Positions 1-8,683 of a stretch of DNA of 45,867 nt are shown one piece after another. Origin of the DNA: Kribbia dieselivorans NBRC 106261 (GTDB lineage: Bacteria; Actinomycetota; Actinomycetes; Actinomycetales; Dermatophilaceae); assembly GCF_001552435.1 (NCBI RefSeq), contig NZ_BCRE01000001.1, positions 1-45,867 on the forward strand, in the 5' to 3' direction. Made by a program: the position numbers and the translations under genes. The notes under the pieces are model-generated. The model made no database searches. It saw nothing but the letters and a program-made list of their open reading frames with translations, and was not told the origin of the DNA. The first letter of the stretch is position 1. Each line of letters starts with the position of its first letter.

Positions 1-3000
1 CATCTGGCCGACACCCCGACCATGGTCGCCGTCGCCCGGCACATCACCGGTGAACACCACGGCCAGGCCCCGCGGGCCGAACACCTGCTCGCCGAGACGG
101 CCGCCCTGGCCGCGCGCTGTACCCAACACCCGCGAGGCGACCTGGGCATCGGTGCGGTCCACCTGCCCGAACCCGAGGTCATCGGTCTCGGCCCGGCCGA
201 CGACGCCATGGCGGTGCTCACCGTCCGGTGCCGCGACGCCGTGCCGGCCCGCTACCCGGGCGCTGCGGCGGCCCACCTGCGCACCGTCCACGACCGGCTC
301 GACGCCGAACTGGCCACGATCGCCGCGCTCGGTTACCCGACCTATTTCCTCACCGTCGCGGCCGTCGTCGACCTCATCCGTGAGATGGGCATCCGCGTGG
401 CCGCACGAGGCTCCGGTGCGGGCAGCCTGGTCAATCACCTGCTCGGCATCAGCGGGGTCGACCCGATCCACCACGACCTGCTCATGGAGCGGTTCTGCAC
501 CCCGCTGCGCGCCGAGTTGCCCGACATCGACATCGACGTGGAGTCCGCCCGGCGCACCGAGATCTACGAGAAGGTGCTGACCCGCTTCGGTGGCGAGCGC
601 GTCACCTGCGTGTCGATGATGGACACCTACAAGGTGCGTCACGCCGTGCGCGATGTCGGAGCGGCGTTGGGCATGCTCCCCGGGGAGATCGACGAGATCG
701 CCAAGGCCTTCCCGCACATCCGCGCTCGCGATGCCCGTTCGGCGCTGGCCGAACTGCCCGAGCTGCGGGTCAAGGGCCTGGATTCACCCCGGCTCGCGAC
801 GTTCTTCGACCTCGTCGAACGCCTCGATGGCCTGCCGAGACACATCGCGCTGCACCCGTGCGGGGTGATCCTGTCCAACGGGGGCCTGCTCGACCGCACT
901 CCGGTCGAGGCGAGTTGGCTGGGCTTCCCGATGAGCCAGTTCGACAAGGACGATGTCGAGGTCCTCGGGCTGCTCAAGCTCGACGTCCTCGGCATCCGCA
1001 TGCAGTCGGCCATGGCCCACGCGATCGACGAGGTCGCGCGCGTCGACGGGGTGCGCATCGACCTCGACGACCGCGCCGATGTGCCGTTCGACGACGACGC
1101 CACCTTCGAGTTGATCCAGTCCACCCGCACGCTGGGGTGCTTCCAGATCGAGTCGCCCGGTCAGCGCGAACTCATCGGCAAGTTCGGGCCGACCGCCTTC
1201 GAGGACCTCATCATCGACATCTCCCTGTTCCGGCCCGGCCCGGTCAAGTCCGACATGATCCGCCCGTTCCTCGAGGCGCGGCACGGCTGGGCCGACCCGG
1301 AGCACCTGCACGACTCCCTCATCGAGGCGTTGCGCGAGACCGAGGGGGTGGTGGTCTTCCACGAACAGATGCTGCGGATCATCGCGGTGACCACCGGATG
1401 CTCGTTGGCGCAGGCCGACGAGGTGCGCCGGGCCATGGGCAGCCCGGCCGGGCAGGAGGAGATCGAGGCCTGGTGGCACCCCGCCGCCACCGCCCGCGGC
1501 TACACCCCCGCCGACCGCACCCGTATCTGGGCCGTGCTCAAGGCGTTCGCGTCCTTCGGGTTCTGCAAGGCCCACGCGGCGGCGTTCGCGTTGCCGACGT
1601 ACCAGTCGGCGTGGCTGAAGACCCACCACACGGCGGCGTTCCTGGCCGGGGTGCTCACCCACGACCCGGGCATGTACCCCAAGCGGCTCATCCTCGAGGA
1701 CGCCCGCGCGTTCGGCGTCGACGTGCTCGGCCTGGACATCAACGCCTCGCGCGACACGTACCGGGTCGAGCGGGTGCCGATCCCGAGTGACCCGGCCACT
1801 CACCGATCCGACGATCATGGCGACCGCGACGACCACGGCGACCCGGAGCTCGGGACCGGCGCCGGCTACGGCATCCGCATCCCGCTGTCCGAGACCAAGG
1901 GCATCAACGACGCCGAGGTCGCCCGACTGCTCTCCGGTCAGCCGTACGCCACCCTCGCCGACGTGTGGACCCGCGCGCACCCCTCGCGCCCGACCATGGA
2001 GCGGTTGGCCCTGGCCGGGGCGTTCGACTCGCTCTACGGCATCGGCCTGCCCGGCGCGCGCACCAACGGGCTGGGTCGGCGCGGGCTGATCACCCGGCGT
2101 GACGTCCTGTTGCACATCGCCGAGCTCGAGCGGTGGGACTCCGCCGGTTCACCCCGGCGCCGGAAGGCCCGGTTGGCGCTGACGGCGGCGGACATCGCCC
2201 GCAACGAGTCCGGCCGGGCTCCCGACGGAGCTCCGAACGGCGGCCCACGCGCCGCTCCTGACCGTGTTCTCGTGGGCGGCACCACCGCCCAGCGGGCCGC
2301 GGCCCAGTCCAACGCCGCCGCGCCGGTGCGCCCTCAACCGGCGCAACTCACCCTCGATCTCGGCGACGCCCCTGAGCTGACCCGTGGCTCCGGCCTGCCC
2401 GAGATGACCGGTCCGGAGCGGGTGCGCGCCGAACTGGACGTGCTCGGTCTGGACGCCTCGGGGCATGTCGTCGAGTTCTACGCCCCGATGCTCGACGCGC
2501 TCGGGGTCACCCGGAGCACCGAGTTGTTGCGGGTGCGCACGGGGTCGGAGATCTGGGTGGCCGGGGTCAAGGTCGCCACCCAGACCCCGCCGGTGCGTTC
2601 GGGGCGTCGGGTCGTCTTCCTCACCCTCGACGACGGCACCGGTCCGGTCGACGCGACCTTCTTCGAGGATGTCCAGGGGCCGTACGCGGCCACGGTGTTC
2701 CACTCGTGGATGATGCTCGTGCGTGGGGTGACCCGCCGCACCGGTGAGAAGGGGATCTCCCTGCGCGCGACCGGTGCGTGGGAGCTGTCCGGCCTGTGGG
2801 AGGCGTGGCTGGCCGGCGGACCCTCGGCCGTCCAGACCGCGCTCCGCGACGCCGATCGTGAGGCCCGTGATCTCGATCAGCTCACCACCGAGGCCCTGGC
2901 CAAGGCCGACACGGCCGGAGAAGCGCGCGGGCCCGGAGCGCGGCGCGGTCGCCGGATGCTCGTGCACGCCTCCGGGTTCAAACAATCGCCCTACGCCGAC

Positions 3001-3123
3001 ACGACTCCGGCGGGGGAGAGCCCGAAACAGGGCCGCGGCGCCCCGCCGAGTCGGCTGGTGCCCAGCGACGGTACCCCGGCGCGCAAACTGTGGCACTCCA
3101 GCCCCGGCAGCTCGGGCAGGTGA
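1..3123 (+). CDS. dnaE2: Error-prone DNA polymerase III alpha subunit DnaE2 (ImuC), 5' end outside window
   Basis: C-family replicative-type polymerase used for translesion synthesis and damage-induced mutagenesis, normally with ImuA'/ImuB. The frame is open from base 1, so the N-terminal PHP domain and the start lie upstream of the window. Visible signatures: the RGSGAGSLVN palm motif (about nt 409-440), the PDIDIDVES catalytic aspartate motif (520-546), then MMDTYKVRHAVRDVG and KLDVLGIRMQSA, all typical of DnaE2 rather than DnaE1. A C-terminal OB-fold (about 2550-2740) carries VVFLTLDDGTGPVDATFF. Two stretches look inserted: a His/Asp-rich segment near 1795-1860 and an Ala/Gly/Pro-rich linker near 2200-2340. 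The C-terminal 60 residues are low-complexity and end in the usual KLWHSSPGSSGR-like tail. Y-family dinB lies 7.5 kb downstream. Identity is secure; the true start is unknown. Confidence 0.93.
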   Translation, partial: HLADTPTMVAVARHITGEHHGQAPRAEHLLAETAALAARCTQHPRGDLGIGAVHLPEPEVIGLGPADDAMAVLTVRCRDAVPARYPGAAAAHLRTVHDRLDAELATIAALGYPTYFLTVAAVVDLIREMGIRVAARGSGAGSLVNHLLGISGVDPIHHDLLMERFCTPLRAELPDIDIDVESARRTEIYEKVLTRFGGERVTCVSMMDTYKVRHAVRDVGAALGMLPGEIDEIAKAFPHIRARDARSALAELPELRVKGLDSPRLATFFDLVERLDGLPRHIALHPCGVILSNGGLLDRTPVEASWLGFPMSQFDKDDVEVLGLLKLDVLGIRMQSAMAHAIDEVARVDGVRIDLDDRADVPFDDDATFELIQSTRTLGCFQIESPGQRELIGKFGPTAFEDLIIDISLFRPGPVKSDMIRPFLEARHGWADPEHLHDSLIEALRETEGVVVFHEQMLRIIAVTTGCSLAQADEVRRAMGSPAGQEEIEAWWHPAATARGYTPADRTRIWAVLKAFASFGFCKAHAAAFALPTYQSAWLKTHHTAAFLAGVLTHDPGMYPKRLILEDARAFGVDVLGLDINASRDTYRVERVPIPSDPATHRSDDHGDRDDHGDPELGTGAGYGIRIPLSETKGINDAEVARLLSGQPYATLADVWTRAHPSRPTMERLALAGAFDSLYGIGLPGARTNGLGRRGLITRRDVLLHIAELERWDSAGSPRRRKARLALTAADIARNESGRAPDGAPNGGPRAAPDRVLVGGTTAQRAAAQSNAAAPVRPQPAQLTLDLGDAPELTRGSGLPEMTGPERVRAELDVLGLDASGHVVEFYAPMLDALGVTRSTELLRVRTGSEIWVAGVKVATQTPPVRSGRRVVFLTLDDGTGPVDATFFEDVQGPYAATVFHSWMMLVRGVTRRTGEKGISLRATGAWELSGLWEAWLAGGPSAVQTALRDADREARDLDQLTTEALAKADTAGEARGPGARRGRRMLVHASGFKQSPYADTTPAGESPKQGRGAPPSRLVPSDGTPARKLWHSSPGSSGR

Positions 3124-3135
3124 CAATGGAGCACA

Positions 3136-3648
3136 TTGAGCGCCACGTTGCACACTGAACGGGTGGCCGAGCACACCCTGATCCTCCTGAGGCACTCCAA
3201 GTCGGACTGGTCCGGCAATGAGGCCGACATCGATCGCCCGCTCGCCAAACGCGGCCGGCGCCAAGCCGCAGAGGCCGGCCAATGGTTGGCCACCTACGTC
3301 GATCGGATCGACGTGGCCGTCGTCTCCACCGCTGAACGCGCCCGTGCGACCTGGGATCTGGTGGCGGCTGAACTGGGCGAACGACCCGAAACCCGACACG
3401 AGGAAGCGGCCTACGCCGCGTCCGTGAACGAACTCCTCGACATCATCCGTGGTCTCGGCGAACAACTGGGCACAGTCATCCTCGTGGGCCACAACCCCGA
3501 ACTCGAGGACCTGTCCGAAGCGCTCCTCGGCACCCGGGTTGCCTTGCCGACATCGGCACTTGCGGTGATCGACTTCGACGGTCCGTGGCGCAGCGCCGGC
3601 CGCATGCCGGGCCTGCTGCGAGCAGCTGGTCGCCCTCCCGCTGGGTGA
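3136..3648 (+). CDS. SixA-type histidine phosphatase
   Basis: Short histidine-phosphatase-superfamily protein (170 aa from TTG 3136; 161 aa from GTG 3163). The catalytic motif reads LILLRHSKSDW, giving the phospho-accepting histidine of the RHG/RHS signature, and the second histidine is in LVGHNPELEDL. Length and the KSDW ending match SixA, whose family removes phosphate from phosphohistidine proteins; the actual substrate here is unknown. The TTG at 3136 has GGAG at 3128-3131 only 4 nt upstream, and the GTG at 3163 has no clear ribosome site, so the start is uncertain. The gene begins 12 nt after dnaE2 and may be co-transcribed with it, though no functional link is evident. Confidence 0.85.
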   Translation: MSATLHTERVAEHTLILLRHSKSDWSGNEADIDRPLAKRGRRQAAEAGQWLATYVDRIDVAVVSTAERARATWDLVAAELGERPETRHEEAAYAASVNELLDIIRGLGEQLGTVILVGHNPELEDLSEALLGTRVALPTSALAVIDFDGPWRSAGRMPGLLRAAGRPPAG

Positions 3649-3717
3649 AGCGACCCACGCTGTCCGTGCAGAGCGATACTGTCTGCGCACTGACCGCAAA
3701 GTGTTGGGGGAGTCACG

Positions 3718-4971
3718 GTGGATAACGAGATTCAGCTGATCAGCGATGGCACCGGTCTGGCCGTGATCGGGAAGTCGACCGATGTCGAGCGCTTTCTCGC
3801 CTCTGAAGGCCTGTCGTCGCAAGATCTCGGACTACACAGGCTCCAAACAGTTTTCAAGACTGGCGCCGTCGGCGCGCAAGCAGCGTCCGAGATCGCGGCC
3901 AACTCCGGCCGTTGGATCAAGTTGACTGAGCAATCCGCTCAGGCTGTCAAGAAGTACGGCCTGATGGACGGCAAGCAGGCCGGTGTAAAACACGCCATGA
4001 TCGGCCAACCGGGCGACATCAAGCAATGGCTGCAGGTCGCACAGGGGCCCGGCACGGTTCTGGCCAACCCAGCGCTCCTTGCCGGTGCTGCCGGAATCAT
4101 GGCGCAGGTGGCCATGGAACAGGCCATGGATGAGATCCGTGACTATCTCGCCACGATCGACGAGAAGGTCGATGATGTGCTGCGCGCCCAGAAGGACGCT
4201 GTCCTGGCCGAGATGGTGGGAGTTGGTCTCGTCATCGACGAGGCCATGACCGTGCGGGCGCACGTGGGCCGGGTCTCCGACGTCACGTGGTCCAAGGTCC
4301 AGAACTCGTCCCACACCATTGCCACCACTCAGGCCTACGCCCTGCGTCAACTGGATGCGCTCGCGGAGAAGCTGGAGAAGAAGTCGCGGATCGGCGAACT
4401 GGCCGAGACGGCAGCCAAGGCAGAATCTGCGGTCAACGATTGGGTGGCGGTGCTGGCTCGCTGCTTCCAGTTGCAGGACGGGATTGCCGTGTTGGAGCTT
4501 GACCGCGTGCTGGACGCCACCCCTGAGGACCTGGACCAGCATCGCCTCGGGCTGAAGGTCGCCCGACAGGAGCGGCTCGACCTCATTGCGGGTAGCACCG
4601 AACGCTTGATGCAGCGCATGAACGCGGCTGCCCATCGGGCCAACGCCAAGGTCCTGCTGAACCCGACCACAGCCCCCGGTGTCGTCCGGTCGACGGAGCA
4701 TGTGGCGCTCACCATGGACCAGTTCCATGCGCTTCTGGGGATCGAGGCCGGACGAGATTCCCTGGAGGCGCGGAAGTGGGTCGACGCTGCCGTCGAGGTA
4801 CGGGACAAGGCCAAGGACAAGGCACTCGAAACCGGAGCCGACGGAGTGGACGCGGTCAAGCGTCTCGGTAGCGAGACGCGCGAGCGGGCCGGAGCCGTGA
4901 AGGGCAAACTCTTCACCACAATCGCCGAGCGAGCTCCCCGCCGGCACAGCCAGAAGGATGAACCCGCATGA
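3718..4971 (+). CDS. Unknown alpha-helical protein, first gene of a two-gene unit
   Basis: 417 aa, starting at GTG 3718 behind a strong GGGGGAG (3706-3712). No family recognised. The middle contains a small hydrophobic Ala/Gly-rich stretch (about residues 110-135, ANPALLAGAAGIMAQVAM), followed by long charged helices likely to form coiled coils (residues 135-320), and a Lys/Glu/Ala-rich C-terminus. No signal peptide is visible. A possible -10 (TACTGT, 3677-3682) lies upstream. The ATGA overlap with the next gene (4968-4971) implies translational coupling with the DUF4230-like membrane protein. GC is lower than both flanks (58-68% on lines counted versus over 70%), suggesting later acquisition or different selection. 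Function unknown. Confidence 0.8.
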   Translation: MDNEIQLISDGTGLAVIGKSTDVERFLASEGLSSQDLGLHRLQTVFKTGAVGAQAASEIAANSGRWIKLTEQSAQAVKKYGLMDGKQAGVKHAMIGQPGDIKQWLQVAQGPGTVLANPALLAGAAGIMAQVAMEQAMDEIRDYLATIDEKVDDVLRAQKDAVLAEMVGVGLVIDEAMTVRAHVGRVSDVTWSKVQNSSHTIATTQAYALRQLDALAEKLEKKSRIGELAETAAKAESAVNDWVAVLARCFQLQDGIAVLELDRVLDATPEDLDQHRLGLKVARQERLDLIAGSTERLMQRMNAAAHRANAKVLLNPTTAPGVVRSTEHVALTMDQFHALLGIEAGRDSLEARKWVDAAVEVRDKAKDKALETGADGVDAVKRLGSETRERAGAVKGKLFTTIAERAPRRHSQKDEPA

Positions 4972-5576
4972 CACGATGGTTGACCAGCCTGGTACTGGGC
5001 CTCCTGTCCCTCGTTCTCGTCTTCGCCCTCGGCGCCTTCGCGGCCGTGAAGAATCAGGATTGGCTTTCCCCCTTCGGGGTCGCGTCCGAGAGCCGGGACT
5101 CGCAGGTGATCCAGGCGGTCGAACGCACCCAGGAGGTCTCCCTGCTGAGTCTGGGCGTTCAGGGCATCAAGGAGCAGGACAAGAACGCGCAGATCTTCGG
5201 GAACAACATCCCGGGGAGCGGGAAGACCGTCTTCATGCAGTACAACTTCGACGCCAAGTTGGGTATCAACGGCGCTGACGTGAAGGTCACGAAGACCGGC
5301 ACGAGCGACTACGCCATCTCCATCCCCGCATTCACCTTCATCGGATACAACGAACCGACCTTCAAGGTAGCCACCGAGGACGGCGGCGTCCTGAGTTGGG
5401 TCACTCCGGACATCGACAAGGTCGAGATGGTCAACGAGATCCTCAACGACGACTCCAAGAAGACGTACATCGCGTCCAATGAGGAGATCCTCAAGGACCA
5501 GGCCAGGGCCTTCTACGACAACCTGATCACCGGCATCGACCCGTCGGCCACGACCACGTTCGAGTTCCGTTCCTAA
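4968..5576 (+). CDS. DUF4230-like membrane-anchored protein
   Basis: 202 aa. An N-terminal hydrophobic segment (residues 5-27, LVLGLLSLVLVFALGAFAAV) should act as an uncleaved anchor or signal, leaving a secreted or periplasm-side domain. The domain has the layout of DUF4230 proteins as I know it: an early strand-rich part (QAVERTQEVSLLSLGVQGI), a KTVFMQYNFDAKLGI segment, then a charged helical C-terminus; the assignment is by eye. ATG 4968 overlaps the stop of the previous gene by 4 nt, so the two are probably made together. Codon usage is less GC-biased than in the neighbours. Molecular function is not known for this family. Confidence 0.7.
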   Translation: MTRWLTSLVLGLLSLVLVFALGAFAAVKNQDWLSPFGVASESRDSQVIQAVERTQEVSLLSLGVQGIKEQDKNAQIFGNNIPGSGKTVFMQYNFDAKLGINGADVKVTKTGTSDYAISIPAFTFIGYNEPTFKVATEDGGVLSWVTPDIDKVEMVNEILNDDSKKTYIASNEEILKDQARAFYDNLITGIDPSATTTFEFRS

Positions 5577-5612
5577 GACCATCCGACTGGCGCCTGCCCC
5601 CATGATGGGGTG

Positions 5613-6833
5613 ATGGACAGCCTCCACGTCGACTCCGAGGTCGGCCCGCTCCAGCGCGTCATCCTGCACCGCCCCGGCAAGGAGCTCAACCGCCTCACCC
5701 CGGGCAACAAGGCGGCCCTGCTCTTCGACGAGGTCCCGTGGCTCGAACGCGCCCAGGAGGAACACGACGCGTTCGCCGCCACACTGCGCTCCCTCGACGT
5801 CGACGTCATCCACCTCGCGGACTTGCTCGAACAGACCCTGACCATCCCGCAGGCCCGCACCGCCCTGCTCGACGCGACGTTCGACGAACGCATCGTCGGC
5901 CCGGCGGCGATCGACGAGGTCCGCAGCCACCTCGACGCGCTCACCCCCGCTGCCCTCACCGAGACCCTGATCGCCGGGCTCACCCGCCGCGAGGTCCTCG
6001 AATGGGGCGACGAACCGCACTCCCTCGTGCTCAAGGCCCTCGACCTCGACGACTTCGTGCTCACCCCGCTGCCCAACCACGTCTTCACCCGCGACGCCAC
6101 CTGCTGGATCTACGACGGCGTGGCCATCAACGCCATGCGCAAACGCGCCCGCCTGCGCGAGACCCTCAACTACGAGGCGATCTACCGCTGGCACCCGCTC
6201 TTCACCGCTGACCACCCCCGCTGGTCCACCGGCAGCACCGAGGGGCCAGCCACCGTCGAAGGCGGTGACGTCCACGTCCTGGGCAACGGCACCGTCCTGG
6301 TCGGCATGGGTGAACGCACCACCGCCCAGGGTGTCGAGCGGCTCGCGCGAAGCCTGTTCGCACGACGCTCCGCCACGCGTGTCGTCGCGCTCGCCCTGCC
6401 GCGCGAGCGGGCCTACATGCACCTCGACACCGTCATGAGCATGGTCGACGTCGACGCGTTCACGTGGTACCCCGGGCTGGCGCCACTGCGCTCCTTCACC
6501 ATCGACCCCGATGGCGACGACTGGGTCGTCACGCCTCACGAACCCGAGGCGATGACGCGCGTCCTGGCCGACACGCTCGGCGTCGACGACGTCCGCCTGC
6601 TGCGCCCCACCCAAGACGCCCACACCGCCGCGCGCGAGCAGTGGGACGACGGCTGCAACGTCCTCGCCGTGCGCCCCGGAGTCGTGCTGGCCTACGAACG
6701 CAACGTCAACACCAACACGTACCTGCGCGCCAACGGCATCGAGGTCATCACCGTCATGGGCAACGAACTCGGCCGCGGCCGAGGCGGCCCGCGCTGCATG
6801 TCCTGCCCGATCGAGCGCGCGAGCGCCGGGTAA
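5613..6833 (+). CDS. arcA: Arginine deiminase
   Basis: Hydrolyses L-arginine to citrulline and ammonia (guanidino-group-modifying, pentein fold; cytoplasmic). 406 aa from ATG 5613, full length for the family. Signatures: [16 protein letters not shown] near the N-terminus, [31 protein letters not shown], the [11 protein letters not shown] histidine region and the C-terminal catalytic cysteine motif [16 protein letters not shown]. No ribosome site precedes ATG 5613 (GTG 5610 is in frame too); a weak -10-like CATGAT at 5601-5606 would fit a leaderless start. The usual partners arcB (ornithine carbamoyltransferase), arcC (carbamate kinase) and arcD (antiporter) are absent nearby; instead a DoxX-like gene and ornithine aminotransferase follow. 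Assignment secure; pathway role is inference. Confidence 0.93.
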   Translation: MDSLHVDSEVGPLQRVILHRPGKELNRLTPGNKAALLFDEVPWLERAQEEHDAFAATLRSLDVDVIHLADLLEQTLTIPQARTALLDATFDERIVGPAAIDEVRSHLDALTPAALTETLIAGLTRREVLEWGDEPHSLVLKALDLDDFVLTPLPNHVFTRDATCWIYDGVAINAMRKRARLRETLNYEAIYRWHPLFTADHPRWSTGSTEGPATVEGGDVHVLGNGTVLVGMGERTTAQGVERLARSLFARRSATRVVALALPRERAYMHLDTVMSMVDVDAFTWYPGLAPLRSFTIDPDGDDWVVTPHEPEAMTRVLADTLGVDDVRLLRPTQDAHTAAREQWDDGCNVLAVRPGVVLAYERNVNTNTYLRANGIEVITVMGNELGRGRGGPRCMSCPIERASAG

Positions 6834-6837
6834 GTAC

Positions 6838-6884
6838 TTGACGGTTCAAGTTCATCCCCTAGAGTAGTTGACGATTCAAATTCA
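6838..6884 (+). promoter_or_regulatory. Tandem operator-like repeat over the doxX-like promoter
   Basis: Two near-identical 17-nt direct repeats, TTGACGGTTCAAGTTCA (6838-6854) and TTGACGATTCAAATTCA (6868-6884), start 30 bp apart. Each contains a TTGA-N4-TCAA dyad. TTGACG of copy 1 also reads as a -35, with a -10 TAGAGT at 6860-6865 after 16 nt, placing transcription start near copy 2. A repressor bound to both copies would straddle the promoter. MarR-family operators often have this form, but no such regulator is in the window. Confidence 0.6.
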
Positions 6885-6900
6885 ACGTCTAGGAGTTGCC

Positions 6901-7272
6901 ATGAACATCACCCTATGGATCATCGCCGTCGTGCTGGCCGCGTTCTTCCTGCTCGCCGGATTCTCGAAGGTCACCAAGCCCAAGGAGCAGTTCGTCGAGA
7001 CCATGCCGTGGGCCGAGAACTACTCGCCCAGCCTGATCAAGTTCATCGGTGTCGCGGAGATCCTCGGTGCGCTCGGCCTCATCCTGCCGGCCGCCTTCAA
7101 GGTCGCCGTCATCCTGACCCCGTTGGCCGCGACCGGCCTGGCGATCGTCATGCTCCTGGCCATGGTCGTCCACGCTCGCCGCGGGGAGACGCAGGGCGTG
7201 GTCATGAACATCGTCATCTTCCTGCTCCTCGCGTTCGTGGCGATCATGCGGTTCGGTTCGCAGTCCTTCTGA
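6901..7272 (+). CDS. DoxX-like small integral membrane protein
   Basis: 123 aa with four predicted transmembrane helices: residues about 4-20, 48-65, 70-92 and 101-118, with the DoxX_2-type FFLLAGFSKVTKPKEQF after helix 1 and IKFIGVAEILGALGLILP in helix 2. ATG 6901 has AGGAG at 6891-6895. Members of this family are linked to redox or thiol stress and respiration in some bacteria, but the biochemical function is generally not established. It lies between arginine deiminase and ornithine aminotransferase under what looks like its own regulated promoter (repeats at 6838-6884), so it may be independently controlled. Confidence 0.85.
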   Translation: MNITLWIIAVVLAAFFLLAGFSKVTKPKEQFVETMPWAENYSPSLIKFIGVAEILGALGLILPAAFKVAVILTPLAATGLAIVMLLAMVVHARRGETQGVVMNIVIFLLLAFVAIMRFGSQSF

Positions 7273-7384
7273 GACTCGGCTTCACCCCTGACCCTGCCCA
7301 CCGAAGTCCACTCGGTGTCATCCTGAGATGACGGGCACCGACGCCCACCGCGCGCCGGGCCCGCCACCAGGAGGGCAGGTTGCG

Positions 7385-8608
7385 ATGAACTCGCTGTTTG
7401 CTGGCCAGGCCGGGACGACCCAGGACGAGATCCTTCTCGAGTCGCACTACTCGGCGCACAACTACGCACCATTGCCGGTGGTGATCTCATCGGCGGAGGG
7501 GTGTTGGGTCACCGACGTCGACGGGCGCCGGTACCTCGACTGTCTGGCCGGTTACTCCGCGCTCAGTTTCGGCCACCGCCACCCGGCCCTGATCGCCGCA
7601 GCCCGCGAACAACTCGACAAGGTCACCCTGACGAGCCGGGCGTTCCACTCCGACCAGCTCGGCCCGTTCAGCCGCGATCTCGCCGCGCTGGCCGGCATGG
7701 AGGTCGTGCTGCCGATGAACACCGGCGCCGAGGCCGTCGAGACGGGCGTCAAGCTGGCTCGGCGCTGGGGTTACCGAGTCAAGGGCATCGAGCCGGGGAA
7801 GGCGACGATCATCGTCGCGGCCAACAACTTCCACGGCCGCACCACCACGATCATCGGATTCTCGACCGACCCGACCACGCAGGACGGCTTCGGCCCGTTC
7901 ACGCCGGGTTTCCGCGCGGTGCCCTTCGGCGACCTCGACGCGCTCACCGCGGCGATCGACGAGACCACCGCCGCGGTGCTCATCGAACCGATCCAGGGCG
8001 AGGCCGGCGTGGTCGTCCCACCGTCGGGCTACCTGGCCGGCGTGCGCGCGGCCTGTACCCGCGAGAACGTCCTCTTCATCGCCGACGAGGTGCAATCCGG
8101 CCTCGGGCGTACCGGAGCGACGTTCGCGTGCGAACTCGAGGACGTCCACCCCGACGTGTACCTCCTGGGCAAGGCGTTGGGCGGCGGCATCGTGCCGGTC
8201 TCGGCCGTTGTGTCGACCTGGCCGATCATGGAGGTCTTCGACCCCGGCAGCCACGGCTCGACGTTCGGCGGCAACCCGCTGGCCTGCGCCGTCGGCCACG
8301 CCGTGGTCAAGCTCCTCGAGACGGGGGAGTACCAGCGCCACGCCGCCACCCTCGGCCGCACGTGGCTCGACCAACTCCAGGGCCTGATCGGTGGGGCCGT
8401 CACCGGCGTGCGCGCTCGCGGTTTGTGGGCCGGCATCGACCTCGACCCGACGATCATCTCCGGGCGAGCCGCGTGCGAGCGCCTGGCCGAACGCGGCGTC
8501 CTGGCCAAGGAGACGCACGAATCGACGCTCCGCCTGGGCCCGCCGTTGACGATCACCGCCGACGAGCTCACCTGGGCGACCGACCAACTGCGCGCCGTGC
8601 TGTCCTGA
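7385..8608 (+). CDS. rocD: Ornithine aminotransferase
   Basis: PLP-dependent class III aminotransferase moving the delta-amino group of ornithine to 2-oxoglutarate, giving glutamate semialdehyde/pyrroline-5-carboxylate. 407 aa from ATG 7385, which has AGGAGG at 7369-7374; an in-frame ATG at 7328 lacks such a site. Signatures: LDCLAGYSALSFGHRHP, MNTGAEAVETGVKLARRWGY, NNFHGRTTTIIGFS, IEPIQGEAGVVVP, FIADEVQSGLGRTG and the PLP lysine in LLGKALGGGIVPVSAV, then HGSTFGGNPLACAV. The sequence pattern is that of RocD rather than ArgD (acetylornithine). In other actinobacteria rocD is often paired with a dimethylargininase gene; here the pentein partner is ArcA-like. No arginase or OTC is seen in the window to supply ornithine. 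Confidence 0.92.
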   Translation: MNSLFAGQAGTTQDEILLESHYSAHNYAPLPVVISSAEGCWVTDVDGRRYLDCLAGYSALSFGHRHPALIAAAREQLDKVTLTSRAFHSDQLGPFSRDLAALAGMEVVLPMNTGAEAVETGVKLARRWGYRVKGIEPGKATIIVAANNFHGRTTTIIGFSTDPTTQDGFGPFTPGFRAVPFGDLDALTAAIDETTAAVLIEPIQGEAGVVVPPSGYLAGVRAACTRENVLFIADEVQSGLGRTGATFACELEDVHPDVYLLGKALGGGIVPVSAVVSTWPIMEVFDPGSHGSTFGGNPLACAVGHAVVKLLETGEYQRHAATLGRTWLDQLQGLIGGAVTGVRARGLWAGIDLDPTIISGRAACERLAERGVLAKETHESTLRLGPPLTITADELTWATDQLRAVLS

Positions 8609-8683
8609 TCCGGCCCGGCGGCGCCGACCCCGCGACCCGTGCCGACTAGGGTGGGAGGACCACCACAGGCACAAGGAGTATCG

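Noticed and set aside
2149-3822. Long minus-strand open frame under dnaE2 and sixA
   Set aside because: Shadow of two recognised genes; no domain or ribosome site.
5597-5610. CCCCAT...ATGGGG hairpin before arcA
   Set aside because: The loop would be only one base, too small for RNA; a chance small palindrome.
4347-6623. Long minus-strand open frame over the DUF4230-like and arcA genes
   Set aside because: Antisense of clear genes; composition is typical of a high-GC shadow frame and no motif is present.
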